Shown one piece after another: positions 45,591-57,879 of a DNA stretch of 64,000 nt. The stretch's first letter is position 1. The number at the start of each line of letters is the position of its first letter. The position numbers and the translations under genes are program-made. The notes under the pieces are model-generated. The model was not told the DNA's origin and did no database searches. It was given only the letters and a program-made list of their open reading frames with translations. Source of the stretch: Channallabes apus (Eukaryota > Chordata > Actinopteri > Siluriformes > Clariidae). The stretch spans positions 2,876,967 to 2,940,966 of the forward strand of contig CM060113.1 in the NCBI GenBank assembly GCA_030522415.1. The letters run 5' to 3'.

Positions 45591-45641
45591 GACAACCAGA
45601 ACTTCTACAGTTGAGCTTCAATACTGTTGTTTAGAAAACCT

Positions 45642-45910
45642 ACAGAAAGCACATCATTGATTATACAGATAGCACCAGGCTAATGAATGTACCATGTTAA
45701 CATCAACTCTGTGACAAAGACTGTGAACAGAAACATACCGTCAAGTGCAAGCAGATGAATCTGAAGAATATCACTCTGGGATACGAACCATGAAATTATG
45801 TCTGCTTTGATTTGGTGAACAATTTCACGACACACAATCATAGAAAAGTCTTTAATATTTCTTCGCTAAGCATGAATGAAGGAGCAACATATACGGGAAA
45901 TGATAAATGA
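45642..45910 (+). repeat. 269-bp direct duplication, copy 2
   Basis: Partner of 43773-44041, offset 1869 bp. Sequences outside the 269 bp do not match on either side. Confidence 0.95.
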
Positions 45911-46498
45911 TTTTACGGTACACAGTCAAAAACTTCAGCCCTTTAACATTCAGCATTCAGGGTCGAGACTCATTAATAAATGACCCAAAAGACATAAATC
46001 TCTATTTTTATCTGATTCTCCCGATTTACATTTAACATTGCTAAACATCTATAAAACAAGTCAGTTTGGTGTTTTGCCTCCCCCCCCCCTTTCTGTTTGC
46101 CCCCCACCATCCTCTCCTTTTTCTCCCTCAATGTAAATAAAAACAACTCAGTCCTGAACATAACATATCAGTATACTTTCTGACCTGTGCAGCACACTTA
46201 CACCTCTTATGACCTCCTGACGTAAATCCTTCCCATATGCACAGTTTCTTTTGGTCTGTTGCTTTAAATTGTCCTCTTTACAACTCCCATTGAATGTACT
46301 GTTACCATAGAAATGACTGCGTATTAATATAAACAAGTGCATTAATATAAAAACTTGCGATCCGCCTTTCTGCTGTTAAATAATGCATGAAAATAAATCA
46401 CATTTTGACCAAACAAAGCCTGTACAATAAACCTGAACAATGAAATATTTTCATATTTATTACAAAGTATTGAGCTGCTTCATACTGTAAAAATCTTT

Positions 46499-46520
46499 TA
46501 TTATTATTATTATTATTATT
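46499..46520. repeat. (TTA)n microsatellite
   Basis: About seven units. Confidence 0.9.
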
Positions 46521-46616
46521 AGAATTTGAGAATGCTGCAAGTCTAGGGAACTGTGACGCTAATTTGCATCTACTGTACCTTCCATCTTGTGGTGCATCTT
46601 TTCCTTAGATGAGCAA

Positions 46617-46637
46617 AAACACACACACACACACACA
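46617..46637. repeat. (AC)n microsatellite
   Basis: About ten units. Confidence 0.9.
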
Positions 46638-46759
46638 ACGCAGAAACCTGACACCACACATGAAAGTGACTGGGATGTGTGATGACGATTCCCATGATGC
46701 CTCTGTGCTGTTGCTGCTGTGTGTGAAACAAATGTCCGTGACACTTTAGCTCTCCGTTC

Positions 46760-47030
46760 GCCCTGCGTGTCTGGACACATGGCAGGTGGAGGAGTTATCG
46801 AGCAGTTGATTAGCGCTCTGTTTCCCTGCTTCCCCCAGGCAAGGGCACTTCATTTACACCCACTTCATCACTCCACGGTTTGGTGCGTAACGAGCCGAGC
46901 AGAGTGCCTGAGATCCTCGCTCAGACATCGAGCGTCTGCCTTCACACAGCTGTAGGGCTCAGAAATGGAAAATTACCTACTGCTTATTCATAATTAACGC
47001 TGATTAAGGTGGAGGAGATTTAAAACACTG
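46760..47030. promoter_or_regulatory. Candidate conserved regulatory island (tentative)
   Basis: GC-balanced unique block with GAGCAGTTGATTAGCGC, CACTTCATTTACACCCACTTC, TTCATAATTAACGCTGATTAAG: dense homeodomain-type TAAT and ATTA cores. Short open frames on both strands lack protein character. The regulatory role is inference. Confidence 0.28.
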
Positions 47031-47649
47031 GGTAGGAATGACCTCTGATGTACAATTAAACCATTTTATATCTCAATTTCCTGCCAGGAGCTCAGTCTAC
47101 ACATGCATTTATGTATAACTTGGATCCGGGTTTATGGCATAATTCTATAAAAATGATATTTTAGAGTTTTTACAAATATGTGAAATGAGTGTGCACCCAT
47201 CAGAATATTGCAACTTGCTTCTTGTGTTTACATTTGACGAGTTTTGTAAAAGGCTCACATTCTTTCACTTTGCTTGTTTTGAATAAACAGAAAAGAAAAC
47301 AATATTAATACATAGATATGCTGAAATAATTATTTAAAACCTCAAATCATTAAAAAGATAATGGTGTAACGTTTAATGCCTATTTCTATCCATTTTATTA
47401 TTATTATTATTGATTTTCTGATTAATATTTTTTCTTTATTTATTACTCAGTTATTTAGCGAGTTAGTATAATATAATTTGAGAACTTGTTCTGTGTTGCA
47501 TTAAAATTTCATGAAGGCCATTTAAAGTTTTATTTCCCGGAGATATATTACATGATAAGTAGAAAGGGATTAAAACTTAATATTAGATGGATGGTAGAAA
47601 TGGATTTTAAAAAATAGTTTGACAATTATTGTTTAATAAATAAAAAAAT

Positions 47650-47890
47650 ATGATTAAGGGCTAGGATTAGGGTTAAGAGTTAGGGTTAGGAGAGAGTGTT
47701 TAGGGTTAGTAGGGTTGGAGGTTAGGGTTAGGAGATACAGTATGAGTTAGGGTTGGGATAGAGGGTTTTGAAGTAAAAAAAAAAAGGAGGGTTAGTTTTT
47801 AGGGCTTACAGTCAGGGTTCGAGTTTAGGAGAAGGGGTTCAGGGTTATGAGACAGGAGTTTAGAGTTAGGGGTTAATCATAGAGTTAAAT
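47650..47890. repeat. Degenerate TTAGGG-rich tract
   Basis: At least six TTAGGG hexamers and several GGGTTA variants on the plus strand, separated by 8-30 bp of related G/T-rich text. Compatible with an old interstitial telomere-like sequence or a TTAGGG-rich minisatellite. Confidence 0.75.
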
Positions 47891-48854
47891 ATGATGTTAG
47901 AGAATATTCGTCAGTGTGTTGAATTGAACGCTCCATGACTCATCATGACGCAAAGTGTCCTATTCCTCATCTCCATCATCTTCATTTTGCCCTCCAGGCA
48001 CACACACTCACATGCTGTTCAGATGGTGTGATGCTGCTTTGCAATGTTTTAAGTGAATTATTTGGTGCAATAAATTTCTAAAATACAAAAGCTGCTGTTG
48101 CTGTGAGCCTGGAGCTCTGTCTATGTTAACAATCAGCTTTATTTTCTGAGAAATAAGCCTAGAGACACAAGAGGTGGAAAGTCACCGGGAGAATATCTGC
48201 TGTGTGTGATACCTTTTCTCCTGCTGCAGGCAATCAAATATGTCATTTCACAGAGAAACCGGACTACTTTCACTCACGCTTCTATCAGAAGTGTTGCAGT
48301 TGAGGAAAAAGAGAATAGAGAAAAAAAAAAAAACATCTTAGCAGAAAAAGAATTTTTTTTTCTTTACTTTGCAGAATGCTGAACCAGAAATATACAGCAG
48401 TCATTGTCACATTGTGCCACCATCATCCAATCATGATGAAATTTGGATTGTAGCCTCATAAAACCTCAAAATGAAACACTCAGCTTTTTGATGTACGGTC
48501 ATCCATAACACACAAACGAATATGGCAGCTAAGTAATGGTGTATTTTGTCAATGATTTAACATTTCCAGACTAATCTGACTTCTTAAGTGAAGGACACTG
48601 ACCATTACCATTTTTTTTTTTTACTTTAAACTTTAAATTAATCACTAGGGGTGCTATACTTAACAAAATAGTAAAACAGGCTATACAATTTTACAATGTT
48701 TTCTCTCTTGATTCCCAAAATATTCTTAAATAAAAAAAAAGTGATGTCTCATACGGGAAGTCAACCATTTTTAATTGTAAGAAAAAAACTGTTTATTCTT
48801 TGCCTACAAAGCAATGAGCTTTCATATTAGTACCAAACCTGCCACACAACAATC

Positions 48855-49124
48855 TGCTATTACATTATCACCACCACCAGATCAACCAAACAAAATTGAT
48901 AAACAACTAATAACTACCAATAACCAGGACTCCATATTAACATCAACTATTATAGCTGAACTGTCTGCCACCTACCACACTGTATAAATGCAGATTATTT
49001 CCTGCTTCCTGTTTCACCCAGATGAGGATGGGTTCCCTGTTGAGTCTGGTTCCTCTCAAGGTTCTTCCTATTACCATCTCAGGGAATTACAGCGCTATAC
49101 AAATAAAATTCAATTGAATTGAAC
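48855..49124 (+). mobile_element. L2-type LINE 3' UTR fragment
   Basis: 'attaacatcaactattatag', 'ctgtataaatgcagatta', 'gatgaggatgggttccctgt' and the tail 'ataaaattcaattgaattga' match the minus-strand copy at 2141-2500. No coding part. Confidence 0.85.
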
Positions 49125-49129
49125 TAACC

Positions 49130-49935
49130 CTCAGGGAAATGGTGACAGGATCTGGGGAATCATGAAAAAAGTAAACGCTGACCATGATAGATCAGCGCTA
49201 GAACACACAGTGTGCCACAACCCGTCCTCCACAACTATGCCCAGCGGACAAAAAGCCAAAATTTCCCTGATTCCAATCTGATCGCTACAATAGGTTCTGT
49301 GTCATGCCAACAGTAAATTATCCTGAGACCATTCATGCATAGGGTCACTTCTCAGCCGAGGGAGTGCATCCACTCACCATTTTGCCTAAGAATGCAGCCA
49401 TGAACAAAGAAGGGGGCAAAACTTTCCTCTGAGAGCAACTCCTCCCAAACACCCAAGAACAGGTTAGTGATAAATAATGGCTTTTCCAGCATGATGGAGC
49501 ACGTTGACATAGGGTTAGGGACATAGGGAAAAGTGGTATCGAAGTGGCTCAGGAAACAGAACATAGAACTTTTGGGTCCCTGGCCAGGAAACTCCCCAGA
49601 TCTTTACTCAATTGAGAACTCATGGTCAATCCTCAAGAGGACATATTCTGACAAACTCCAAGCATTGATTTTGCAAGAATGTACTGCCATCAGTCAGGGT
49701 GTTAATTGTTAATTGACAGTATGGCTGGGCGAATTGCAGAGGTCTTGAAAAAGAAGCATCAACACAGCAAATATTGACTTAAATTCATGTAATTAGGTAA
49801 CTTATGAAATGCTTGTAATTATATTTCAATATACCATAGTAAAATCTGACAAAAAATAAAAATATGAAAACACAGAAGCAGCAGACTTTGTGAAATCTGT
49901 GTCACTCAAAACTTTTGGCCATGGTGATATGATTA
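49130..49935 (+). pseudogene. Tc1-like transposase 3' part and right end
   Basis: Plus-strand text 'ttttccagcatgatggagca', 'ccctggccaggaaactcccc', 'attgagaactcatggtcaat' and 'gcagaggtcttgaaaaagaag' tracks the C-terminal half of a Tc1-type transposase, including the block around the second catalytic aspartate and the Asn-Pro-Ile-Glu-like third position (here 'SIENSWS'-like, mutated). 'actcaaaacttttggccatg' near 49905 is the terminal repeat. The N-terminal half is missing; the left side abuts the LINE tail at 49124. Frames are broken. It is a different family from the copies at 18, 23 and 39 kb. Confidence 0.82.
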
Positions 49936-52206
49936 GCTTATACTTACAGTATACAGATGTTTATAAGATTTGACAGGGAAACATGAAGTAAGGCAATATC
50001 TCAACAATAGCTTAAAGAATAACCATAACATTTAGTAGCTCGTAGTCCAAATAGCCTTGGTTCTTCTTATATTGCTTAATAGTCGGCTGAAAAGTTCTTG
50101 ACCCTATAATTACTGCCTTGTCGATATTCATTATGTTTTACTCTCAATTAAGTCGTTTTATTTTTTCTTTCGGCAGAATATGCACCAGATACTCTTTAGA
50201 AAAAAACCCATTGCTTGTGAATGTAATTTGATTGTGGCAAAACACTGATAGTTTGAACTTTGGGCAGAAGAAAAATTGCTCAATTTTCTAGTCATTCAAC
50301 ATCATGAAGCCCCGTGAATCTTTAAAGAAGTCATTAATGAAGTCAATATATTTTTTCATATATATATATTATATATTTTTTTTTTTTTTTTTTAAGCTGA
50401 AATAAATACTAGCAAACAGGCCTGTTGAATATACTTTTCCATTATAATCTATCTGTAAAAGTTTTGTCTCTGCTCAGGATCACAGCAGGTGCTGTTCAAC
50501 CTTTCATAGCCTAAGTGGTTTTAGATTGACCTTCAGGCTTCTTGTCATTTAATAGACTGCGCTTGACATTTAAAGAGTGAATGTAGGACTTCAGAGGCAC
50601 GTTTGTGCGCTCGGTGGCCTTGGGCGCGTGTTCAGGCGTTCACAGCAATGCATTTGTCTGGCACGTTCATTTATCCATATTTACGCTTTTTTTGCTTGCT
50701 CAGAAACAATATTGCTCAGAGACTGAAGGTCATTCGCACGAGAGATAAAAATTACTGGAACCAGAGAAATGAAATGAGACATGGATAACTTTATTGAGAA
50801 AATTTATGTTGCTTTCAATTAAGTTTTTTTTTCATATGATGACTTTTATATAAAATTACTGACACTGGAGCAAGGAGACAGGAAGAGTATATCTTCATAA
50901 CTTTATGGCAGGCTGGAAAATATGTCTTTCACTCCTGTGGTAAGGGAAAATGGTTGAAAAGAAGATCTTTTTTAGCAAAAAAAAAAAAAAAAAAGGAAAT
51001 ACTAAGGTCAGAGCATTTAATTAACAATATAAAATCCACAACTTTACATGAAATGAAAGGACGTACTGAAAAAACAAGCATGCACTCTGTTACTACAGTT
51101 TTTTTATATTTCTTTAGTAATATTTTCCCTTGGTTTATGTATTTTCTGTAATGTGTTGTTGTTACTTGGGTAGCATGATAGAAAACAATAGAAAATAGAT
51201 AGAAATAGAAAAGAAAAAAAAAAGTAAAACACAAACTTGCCAACATGGTGAAGTGTCCTGTAAGGAGAAATGCAACATTTATGCAACATGCATGTAAGGA
51301 GTCTCCAGTCTCAGTGCTTTGTACCAGATAGAGGTGAAGCTGAGACAGTTCAGGAAAGGCAAATATACTGTAAAAGATAAAAAGTTTAAATTCCTCTCAC
51401 CGTTGCCCTCTTGTGCAAAGTCCTAAACACATCATGACTCAGCTTTACACTTTATCAATGTAATTCTGAATGCATGAATGTAAAGTTCTAAACATTCTAA
51501 AGATCTGGCTAGGGACGGCTCATGGTGGATAAGAACTGTAAGGTTTGAAATGGATAGTTATCTTATGTCAAGATATTCAGGCTAAGTCATGTTTATTTTG
51601 CCAGTCATCTGATTTAGCCATGAAGGGGAAGCGGTGATCTCTCCATTTTGATGGTAGGACAGAGAAAACCTGGTGACTGCATGCCATCTGTGACTCACAT
51701 AAACAAAGCAGCCATTAACATCCAGTGGAGAGAGAGGACAATCGGAGGCTTGGGTTGATCCAGATGGTGTAGCCTTTCACCTGGCTCTTCTTCTTGGCAC
51801 ACAGGCCTCAGGGCAGCTCTCAGGGCAGCTCTCCATGCCTCGATCAACTCCCCGAAATCAAGGAGAAGATTTGATCAAGAAAGTTCCCGTAGCACTCATT
51901 AGACTAAAGTGCTTTCAGGTCAGAAACATTCAACTATTAAACAACATCCACTCATATTTAGTGCATATCTTCAGAGATTATGAATCATTCCGCCATAATT
52001 AATCAGAAGGTTGCCCCGAATACTCCACGGACCAGCAGATGAGGTTTTGTTGTGTCTGCCGAGGCAAAGGTTGCCACATCCCCCGCAGAGTTTCTGATGA
52101 GCTGAAGCAGAGTGTGACCTAGCACTCTGGAGGGGTCTGACAATGGAAAAGAAGGCTGAAGAGAGAAAAGAAAATAATCTGTAAAACAACCCTAAGGCCT
52201 TATACT

Positions 52207-52232
52207 GTATATATATATATATATATATATAT
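52207..52232. repeat. (TA)13 microsatellite
   Basis: Uninterrupted run. Confidence 0.9.
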
Positions 52233-52676
52233 AGGTTGGAAGGATTCCGGAAATTCAGCGGCATTTGTGTTTTTTTTAGCTCGGAGCTGCGAAGAGAAGG
52301 CGGAACACAAGAACTCAGGTAGAACAGGGATATATACAAGAATACACGCGCAGACTTGTTGGAAAATAAAGCAGCGTGAGATGCATACACGGTTCAAAAT
52401 GAAAAACTTCACAGAGAATACACAAAGCGTTCAAGGCAGAGTGGAATAGTGGTTAACCACAAGCGGTGGAACTGTGCAAACACATCCGATGGAGTCGTTT
52501 AGACGATACAATGTGTGCTTGTAACTGGAAGACAGATTTCAAAATAATTTTATAAGCCTTAGGAATCTTCCCCACATTCATGAACTGTGTGTGAGAGTTT
52601 GCTGAACTGAAATGCTTCACGGTTCTTGGTGACATTTCGTGCCTTAATCTCCTACAAATTGGCTATGCATTACCAA

Positions 52677-52717
52677 AAATAAATAAATGAATAAATAAAT
52701 AAATGAATAAATAAATG
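52677..52717. repeat. (AAAT)n microsatellite
   Basis: About ten units with two AATG variants. Confidence 0.9.
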
Positions 52718-53463
52718 TCCCTTTGACTCTGCTACAAACTACAGTATGGTCAAGCCATGTCAAACCAAACAGGTTTCAGAAACCAACTTTTATAATTTGC
52801 CTACATGGTACCTTGACGTGTGATGATTTGATATAAATTGTACAAAGAAATTTTTACTACAGTATTTCTCCCCAATCCTCCTACAATTTGTCAAGACTTG
52901 CTTTGTATTTCTCACCTCATTAGCCATATACATAAAAGCCAACCCTTTTTCATAGTGTTTCTTAACAGTGACCTGGATCCCTCTGCTGTGGGTTCCTTCT
53001 TATGAACATCCTTCTTGTTTTTCTTGTGGTGAAAATTTTATTGTCATTTTTATTATAGCATTCTCAGCATACTGTATCTAGTGAAAAATAAGCACAAACA
53101 GTCAAATCACGTCACCCTCCCGGTTTGAGGGCATATTCCTCCACCATCCATCATCCATATGCCAAGTGTTGTCACATGAACATGAGGGCACATATGATGG
53201 TCATAGCAGTGTGTAGCAGGACCATAGTGTAGCAGCTCTTAGTAAAGTGATGTCCATTCCTGTCTGGTCATTAAATGGTTGAGCTGATTCCGAGATGATA
53301 CCATTTCATTATCAAATCTTTGTGATCAAACAGAATGGCACCAATTGATTTCGAATAGCATCATTAAAGCATCTTTGTCAATTTGACCCTGTTTATATAC
53401 AGGTTAAAAGGTGACTTTGTTATGCTGTTAGGTGAAATAATTTTTGCATATTATGGCAAAGTT

Positions 53464-53655
53464 TAGAGGTTAGCAATGTGGCCTCGTACCTCCAGAGTTG
53501 AGGGTTCGCTTCCTGCCTCGGGTCAGATCAGAATAATAGATGTGTGTGCGACGGATTGGCACCCCACCCAGGTTCCATGCCACTTCGTGCCTGGGCTTCA
53601 GGCTTCCCATGCCCTATACAGGATTAGTGTTATAGAGAATGAGTGAACAGTGAAT
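53464..53655 (+). mobile_element. tRNA-derived SINE
   Basis: A-box region 'gaggttagcaatgtggcc', B box GGTTCGCTTCC at 53503-53513, then 'gacggattggcaccccaccc' and 'acaggattagtgttatagag'. Related to 20009-20364 with the centre deleted. Confidence 0.75.
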
Positions 53656-56339
53656 AAGTGAGGTAAAGCACTCTCAGTGGTTTGGTTCATGTGTTTAGTG
53701 TTCAAGGAACATCAGTGTGGAAATCCGACAGAGCTTTTTTTCCTTCTTGGGCATTTATGGATCTTATTAAGCATTCTGTTTCATTCCAACATATCTCTCA
53801 TAAACTGTCACTTCACTGTATGTGGCTCATGTCACTGTACAGCACACTCGGGCCTTTCATTCTTTTTGGTTTCGCTCTGAAATTGGAAAACGTCAGCGCG
53901 TGCTAGATGGCGGATTCATCCCAAGCTCAGCTCTGATGGATGAGTGCACTGAGCGACTCGTCAATCCTCGTTGCAATAAAGCTGAAATGTACATTCGCTG
54001 CTGCTGTCAGCATCCGTGTCACTTACAAAACCCAGAGTAATCAACCCTCGCCTGCAGTTCTCCAGAACTCTCCCGGTCCTTTTATGGGTTTCTCTGAAAT
54101 AAGTATAAAATAATGAATGAGACATCATTAGTTCACTTGAACACAGTCCATCTTTTAGAAGCAAGAGGACATTTTATATAAGTCTGATGGATTTAAGATA
54201 ATTCTCATAAGAAAATGGAGGAAAGACGAACAGAAATCACTTTACAAATCATAAACGCAATCCGAACTGCAAAAGAATAGTGCCACTAATCGCTGATTTC
54301 TCTATAAAGTTAAAGCGAATAGGTTCCAGGAATTTCTCTGTTGTTTTCTTCTTGAAAACAGAAAAACGTTAAACAAATGTTGAATAGGAGAGTGAAGGTA
54401 GAGCAAGAACAGCTCGAGTGAAGCTTCATAAAAGATGCAGAAAAAAAGCAAGCTTCCCTGAGTCACATAGACGGGAACTCTGAGAGGCTGAAAATAAAAT
54501 AAAACAAACATTGAAACATGACAGTAAGGTTACATTCATTCTTTGAATAAGCATATTTGCTTACATTATTAGATTTTTCTTTGCATAAATCAGAACCGTT
54601 TCTTTTCATGGTACCTACAAAAGTCCAATATTTGTCTACACTATGAGCACGCTCGTTCCTTGAAACATCACAAGGTGATAGTTACGTCTGATGCACACAT
54701 GAACAGGATGCTAACCCTAACGTGCATCACAGTTCAGTCTGGAGGTCAGCAAGCAGCTCATCAGATCACAGAATGTTAGGTCAGGAAGGTGTACGAAGGC
54801 CAGATGGCTATCTTTTGATGTTTTGAGGCTGTGGATATGGGAGAGAAGCCAACGGCAGCGGGAGCGCAGTGTGGACATGGTTCCATATGTCTACGCAAGA
54901 ACTAGTAGAGGTATCATGCAAAAGTGCATTCCAGTTGTTAGTGTGTTGGAGATTATGTTGATTTTACATTAAAGCTATTTTGTTTTATGGTCTGACTTTG
55001 TTATCTCATAAGCAGTTGCTTCGATTGTTGCTCAGTTGCAGAAGGGTGCTTTCCAAAACATGAAATAATTCATAAATAAAAAAGTTTCCTCATCCTTCCA
55101 CTGGATCTAGTCACTGCTTGACTGTTGAGTCATTATATAATTTGGGGTACACCCCATGTCTGTTGATGATAAGTATATTTTAAGTATATATTAAGGGAAA
55201 GCATGTTATAATATCACAAAAACATTTTGTTCATCCTTTGCTTGAAAATTCCCAAATTGACCTGCCCCCCCCTCCATTATTTTGAAGTCCAAAATCTAAA
55301 TATTAATAATAATAATTATTATTATTATATATGCACATACATTACTTCTCAAAAGTTTAGTATCACTTTCTAACACCATGGTCGTTCCTGATGTTTAATT
55401 CTCTCTACACTGTAAAACAACGCTGAAGGTGTTTAAGCATTATATCTGTATAATTTTATTTTTATCCACAACACCTCACTCTTTACCGAGACAGTCTCAC
55501 CTGGGACAGCCTCCCACACTACATCCAGATCTCAACACAGTGCATCGGGTAGATCTCAGATGTCCAAGCAGCAATATGGGAAGAGAAATCGAAGGCACTA
55601 GAGTTTGAGGAGCTGCAAAGTCAGCTCACAGAGGACATTAAAGCTGATGATGAAGAATGTCAGAGACCTGATAACCAAACCTGAGATGCCCTTAGAGCCA
55701 GAGAATCTTTGACTAGAAGAGTTGAGACACACCATTGTCTCAAAAGGGGAACAAAAATGAGCTAGCTATTGCAAAGCTTGTCACTTCCCTCCTTAAACAG
55801 AATACCCATGATATGAACCAGCCTGGACTGCAGTGTAGCACTGACAGTAGCTTACCCGCAGTACTACCTGACATAAGCTAACCTCATGAGAGACTTTCTT
55901 CATATCATTCTATGCCAAGGCAGCGCCTTGCATGGTTGTTGGGCCCCAGAATCGGTCCCTCCAGCACCGCAGGCAGGGCCAACTACCCATTTTGCAGTAG
56001 GAGCTGAAGTGCAGGTTTAGTCCATCCTACGCCGCACAGAGTATTTTATCCTAACTTGCACGTGACATTCGCTCAACCCATTCAAGCAACCTGGACTAAA
56101 GATATGAGCTGCTTCTGCCTATCGTATCCCAAAACTGGTCATGATAGTATGACTGTATATTAGTATATATATTTTCTCATTTACATAATTTACATTTATT
56201 AATGTAAGCAAAAGTTTTGTCCCCTAAGACATAACCTGTCACTTCTCTGTGCCATACTGTACATTTTAAACACACTATGCTGAGTATTCTCAATGTTTTT
56301 TGCTTTTTGAGCGTAAACTATCTCACGTACACTGTTACA
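53656..56339. other. Spacer with an unidentified remnant
   Basis: No intact gene. The part at 55450-56130 reads in places like former coding sequence on the plus strand (e.g. 'WEEKSKALEFEELQSQLTED' at about 55580-55640, in a frame soon closed by stops), so it may be an old transposon or gene remnant; I cannot identify it. The part at 53820-54060 is unique and balanced in composition. Confidence 0.3.
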
Positions 56340-56352
56340 GTTTACAGATTAT

Positions 56353-56711
56353 TCATTCATTCATCTTCTATACCGCTTTATCCTGTATTTAGGGTCGCTG
56401 GGACCTGGAGCCTATCCCAGGAGACTCAGGGCACGAGGCAGGGTACACCCTGTACAGCGTGCCAATCCATCGCAGAGCACACACACACACACACACACAC
56501 ACACTATGGTCAATTTGGGAATGCCAATTAGCCTAATCTGCATGTCTTTGGACTGTGGGAGGAAACCGGAGTACCCGGAGGAAACCCACCAAGCACGGGG
56601 AGAACATGCAAACTCCATGCACACAGAGACGGGAATCGAGGCTGGGAATCAAACCCGGACCCTGGAGGTGCAAGGCGACAGTGCTAACCACTACACCACT
56701 GTGCGGCCTTG
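56353..56711 (-). mobile_element. tRNA-derived SINE with 13-bp target duplication
   Basis: Reverse copy of the 20009 family with the full head: the complement of the A box (ccactacaccactgtg near 56690) and of the B box (GGGAATCAAACCC near 56643). It contains a CA run at 56477-56505. GTTTACAGATTAT is present at both sides (56340-56352 and 56712-56724). The perfect duplication points to a fairly recent insertion. Confidence 0.92.
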
Positions 56712-57401
56712 GTTTACAGATTATGATTTAATGAAATTATTTGTTCAATTAGGATATTAAACTGTTCATGAACATGAGAAGTGGTGAGCCAGTCCAGTCC
56801 TTCCACTGAAAAATAATAAAATTGTCAATGTTCTTACCCAGTAGTGTGCCTAATCAGTCAGAAACAAAAATGTCAGTGTTTAAGCTTTACAACTAGCAGA
56901 TATGTTACACTGAAGAAATTTCAAACCACTGTTTGTTCTACTGAGAAGGAATACTGATTTTTGCTTATGTGAAATGTACCCGAAATTATATTATTTGTTA
57001 CATTGGATGATGACACATGAAATCCACTCTGAGTATTCTCATTCAGGCAACATGGACACTTATCAGATATTTATCCAATTTACCACCATGTAAGAATGCA
57101 GCCCAGGTCTGATTTAAAAAAAAATGTCAATGTTGTCCTGAAAATATGAGATTAAGGCAGAAAATCAGATCGGTCTCACTTCATTGAGCCTGGGATATCC
57201 GATCAATCCGCAAGCAGATGGTCAATGGAATTCTTGTTTGCTTCACACTTGAGGGGGTTTAATTCATGGGGGGAAAAAAAGAAATACACCGGTGCAAGAA
57301 CTATAGCAAATTTTACTTGAGTGAAAATTTTAAGTGACCACAACTGATAGACCATACACAGGTTTCCCATCAACTCCGTCTGATCACATGATCCATCATG
57401 G

Positions 57402-57720
57402 TCACATTGGACAATGAATTTTTTTATTTTTTTTATTTCTCAGAGCACTGCTCAGTCTGACCTTTGGGTGAATAGAATCGAACATAACTCCAAATTGTTT
57501 GGAAATTATTTTATAACCTTTCCCAGATTGCTGTTTAGCAACAACTGCGTCCCTAAGACCACTGCTTTTGTCTTTCCCGCTTGGCATTGTGTTAATACAA
57601 TCCAGACCAGCAAACTGCCAAACCTAGCTTTAATAGAGGTCTGCACACCTGCTGATGATCAATTAATCAAAAGTTGATGATTTGCAATTTACCCTCTTAA
57701 AGCCTGTGGAAGCAGTAAGA
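57402..57720 (-). pseudogene. Tc1-like transposase N-terminal fragment
   Basis: From an ATG at 57585-57587 (minus strand), the frame encodes 'SSGLRDAVVAKQQSGKGYKI', then 'ISKQFGV', the first helix-turn-helix of Tc1 transposases. It diverges after about 35 residues into unrelated text and stops at 57402. Plus-strand sequence to about 57720 (…gatgatcaattaatcaaaag…) is the adjacent 5' untranslated and terminal region. The catalytic domain is absent. Confidence 0.75.
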
Positions 57721-57879
57721 GGTACTTAGTATCGGCCACACTTTTTTTTACCATGTAGTTTAATTATTATTTTTTAATAAATGATGGCATGGTGAAAAAA
57801 GTTATATGTTGTTGTTCATCTGAGGTAGTATTTGACTAAAACCTGAGACCCGCTATAATCAGAGTTATTTATTATTATT

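Larger units (their letters stand above)
49936..53460. other. Long AT-rich spacer
   Basis: No gene or transposon recognised. Contains A/T homopolymers (50376-50392, 50979-50996), TA run 52207-52232 and an AAAT array 52677-52717. The segment 50460-50760 is more balanced and unique. Open frames here are short and unconvincing, including a 139-codon minus-strand frame crossing the TA run. Confidence 0.35.
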
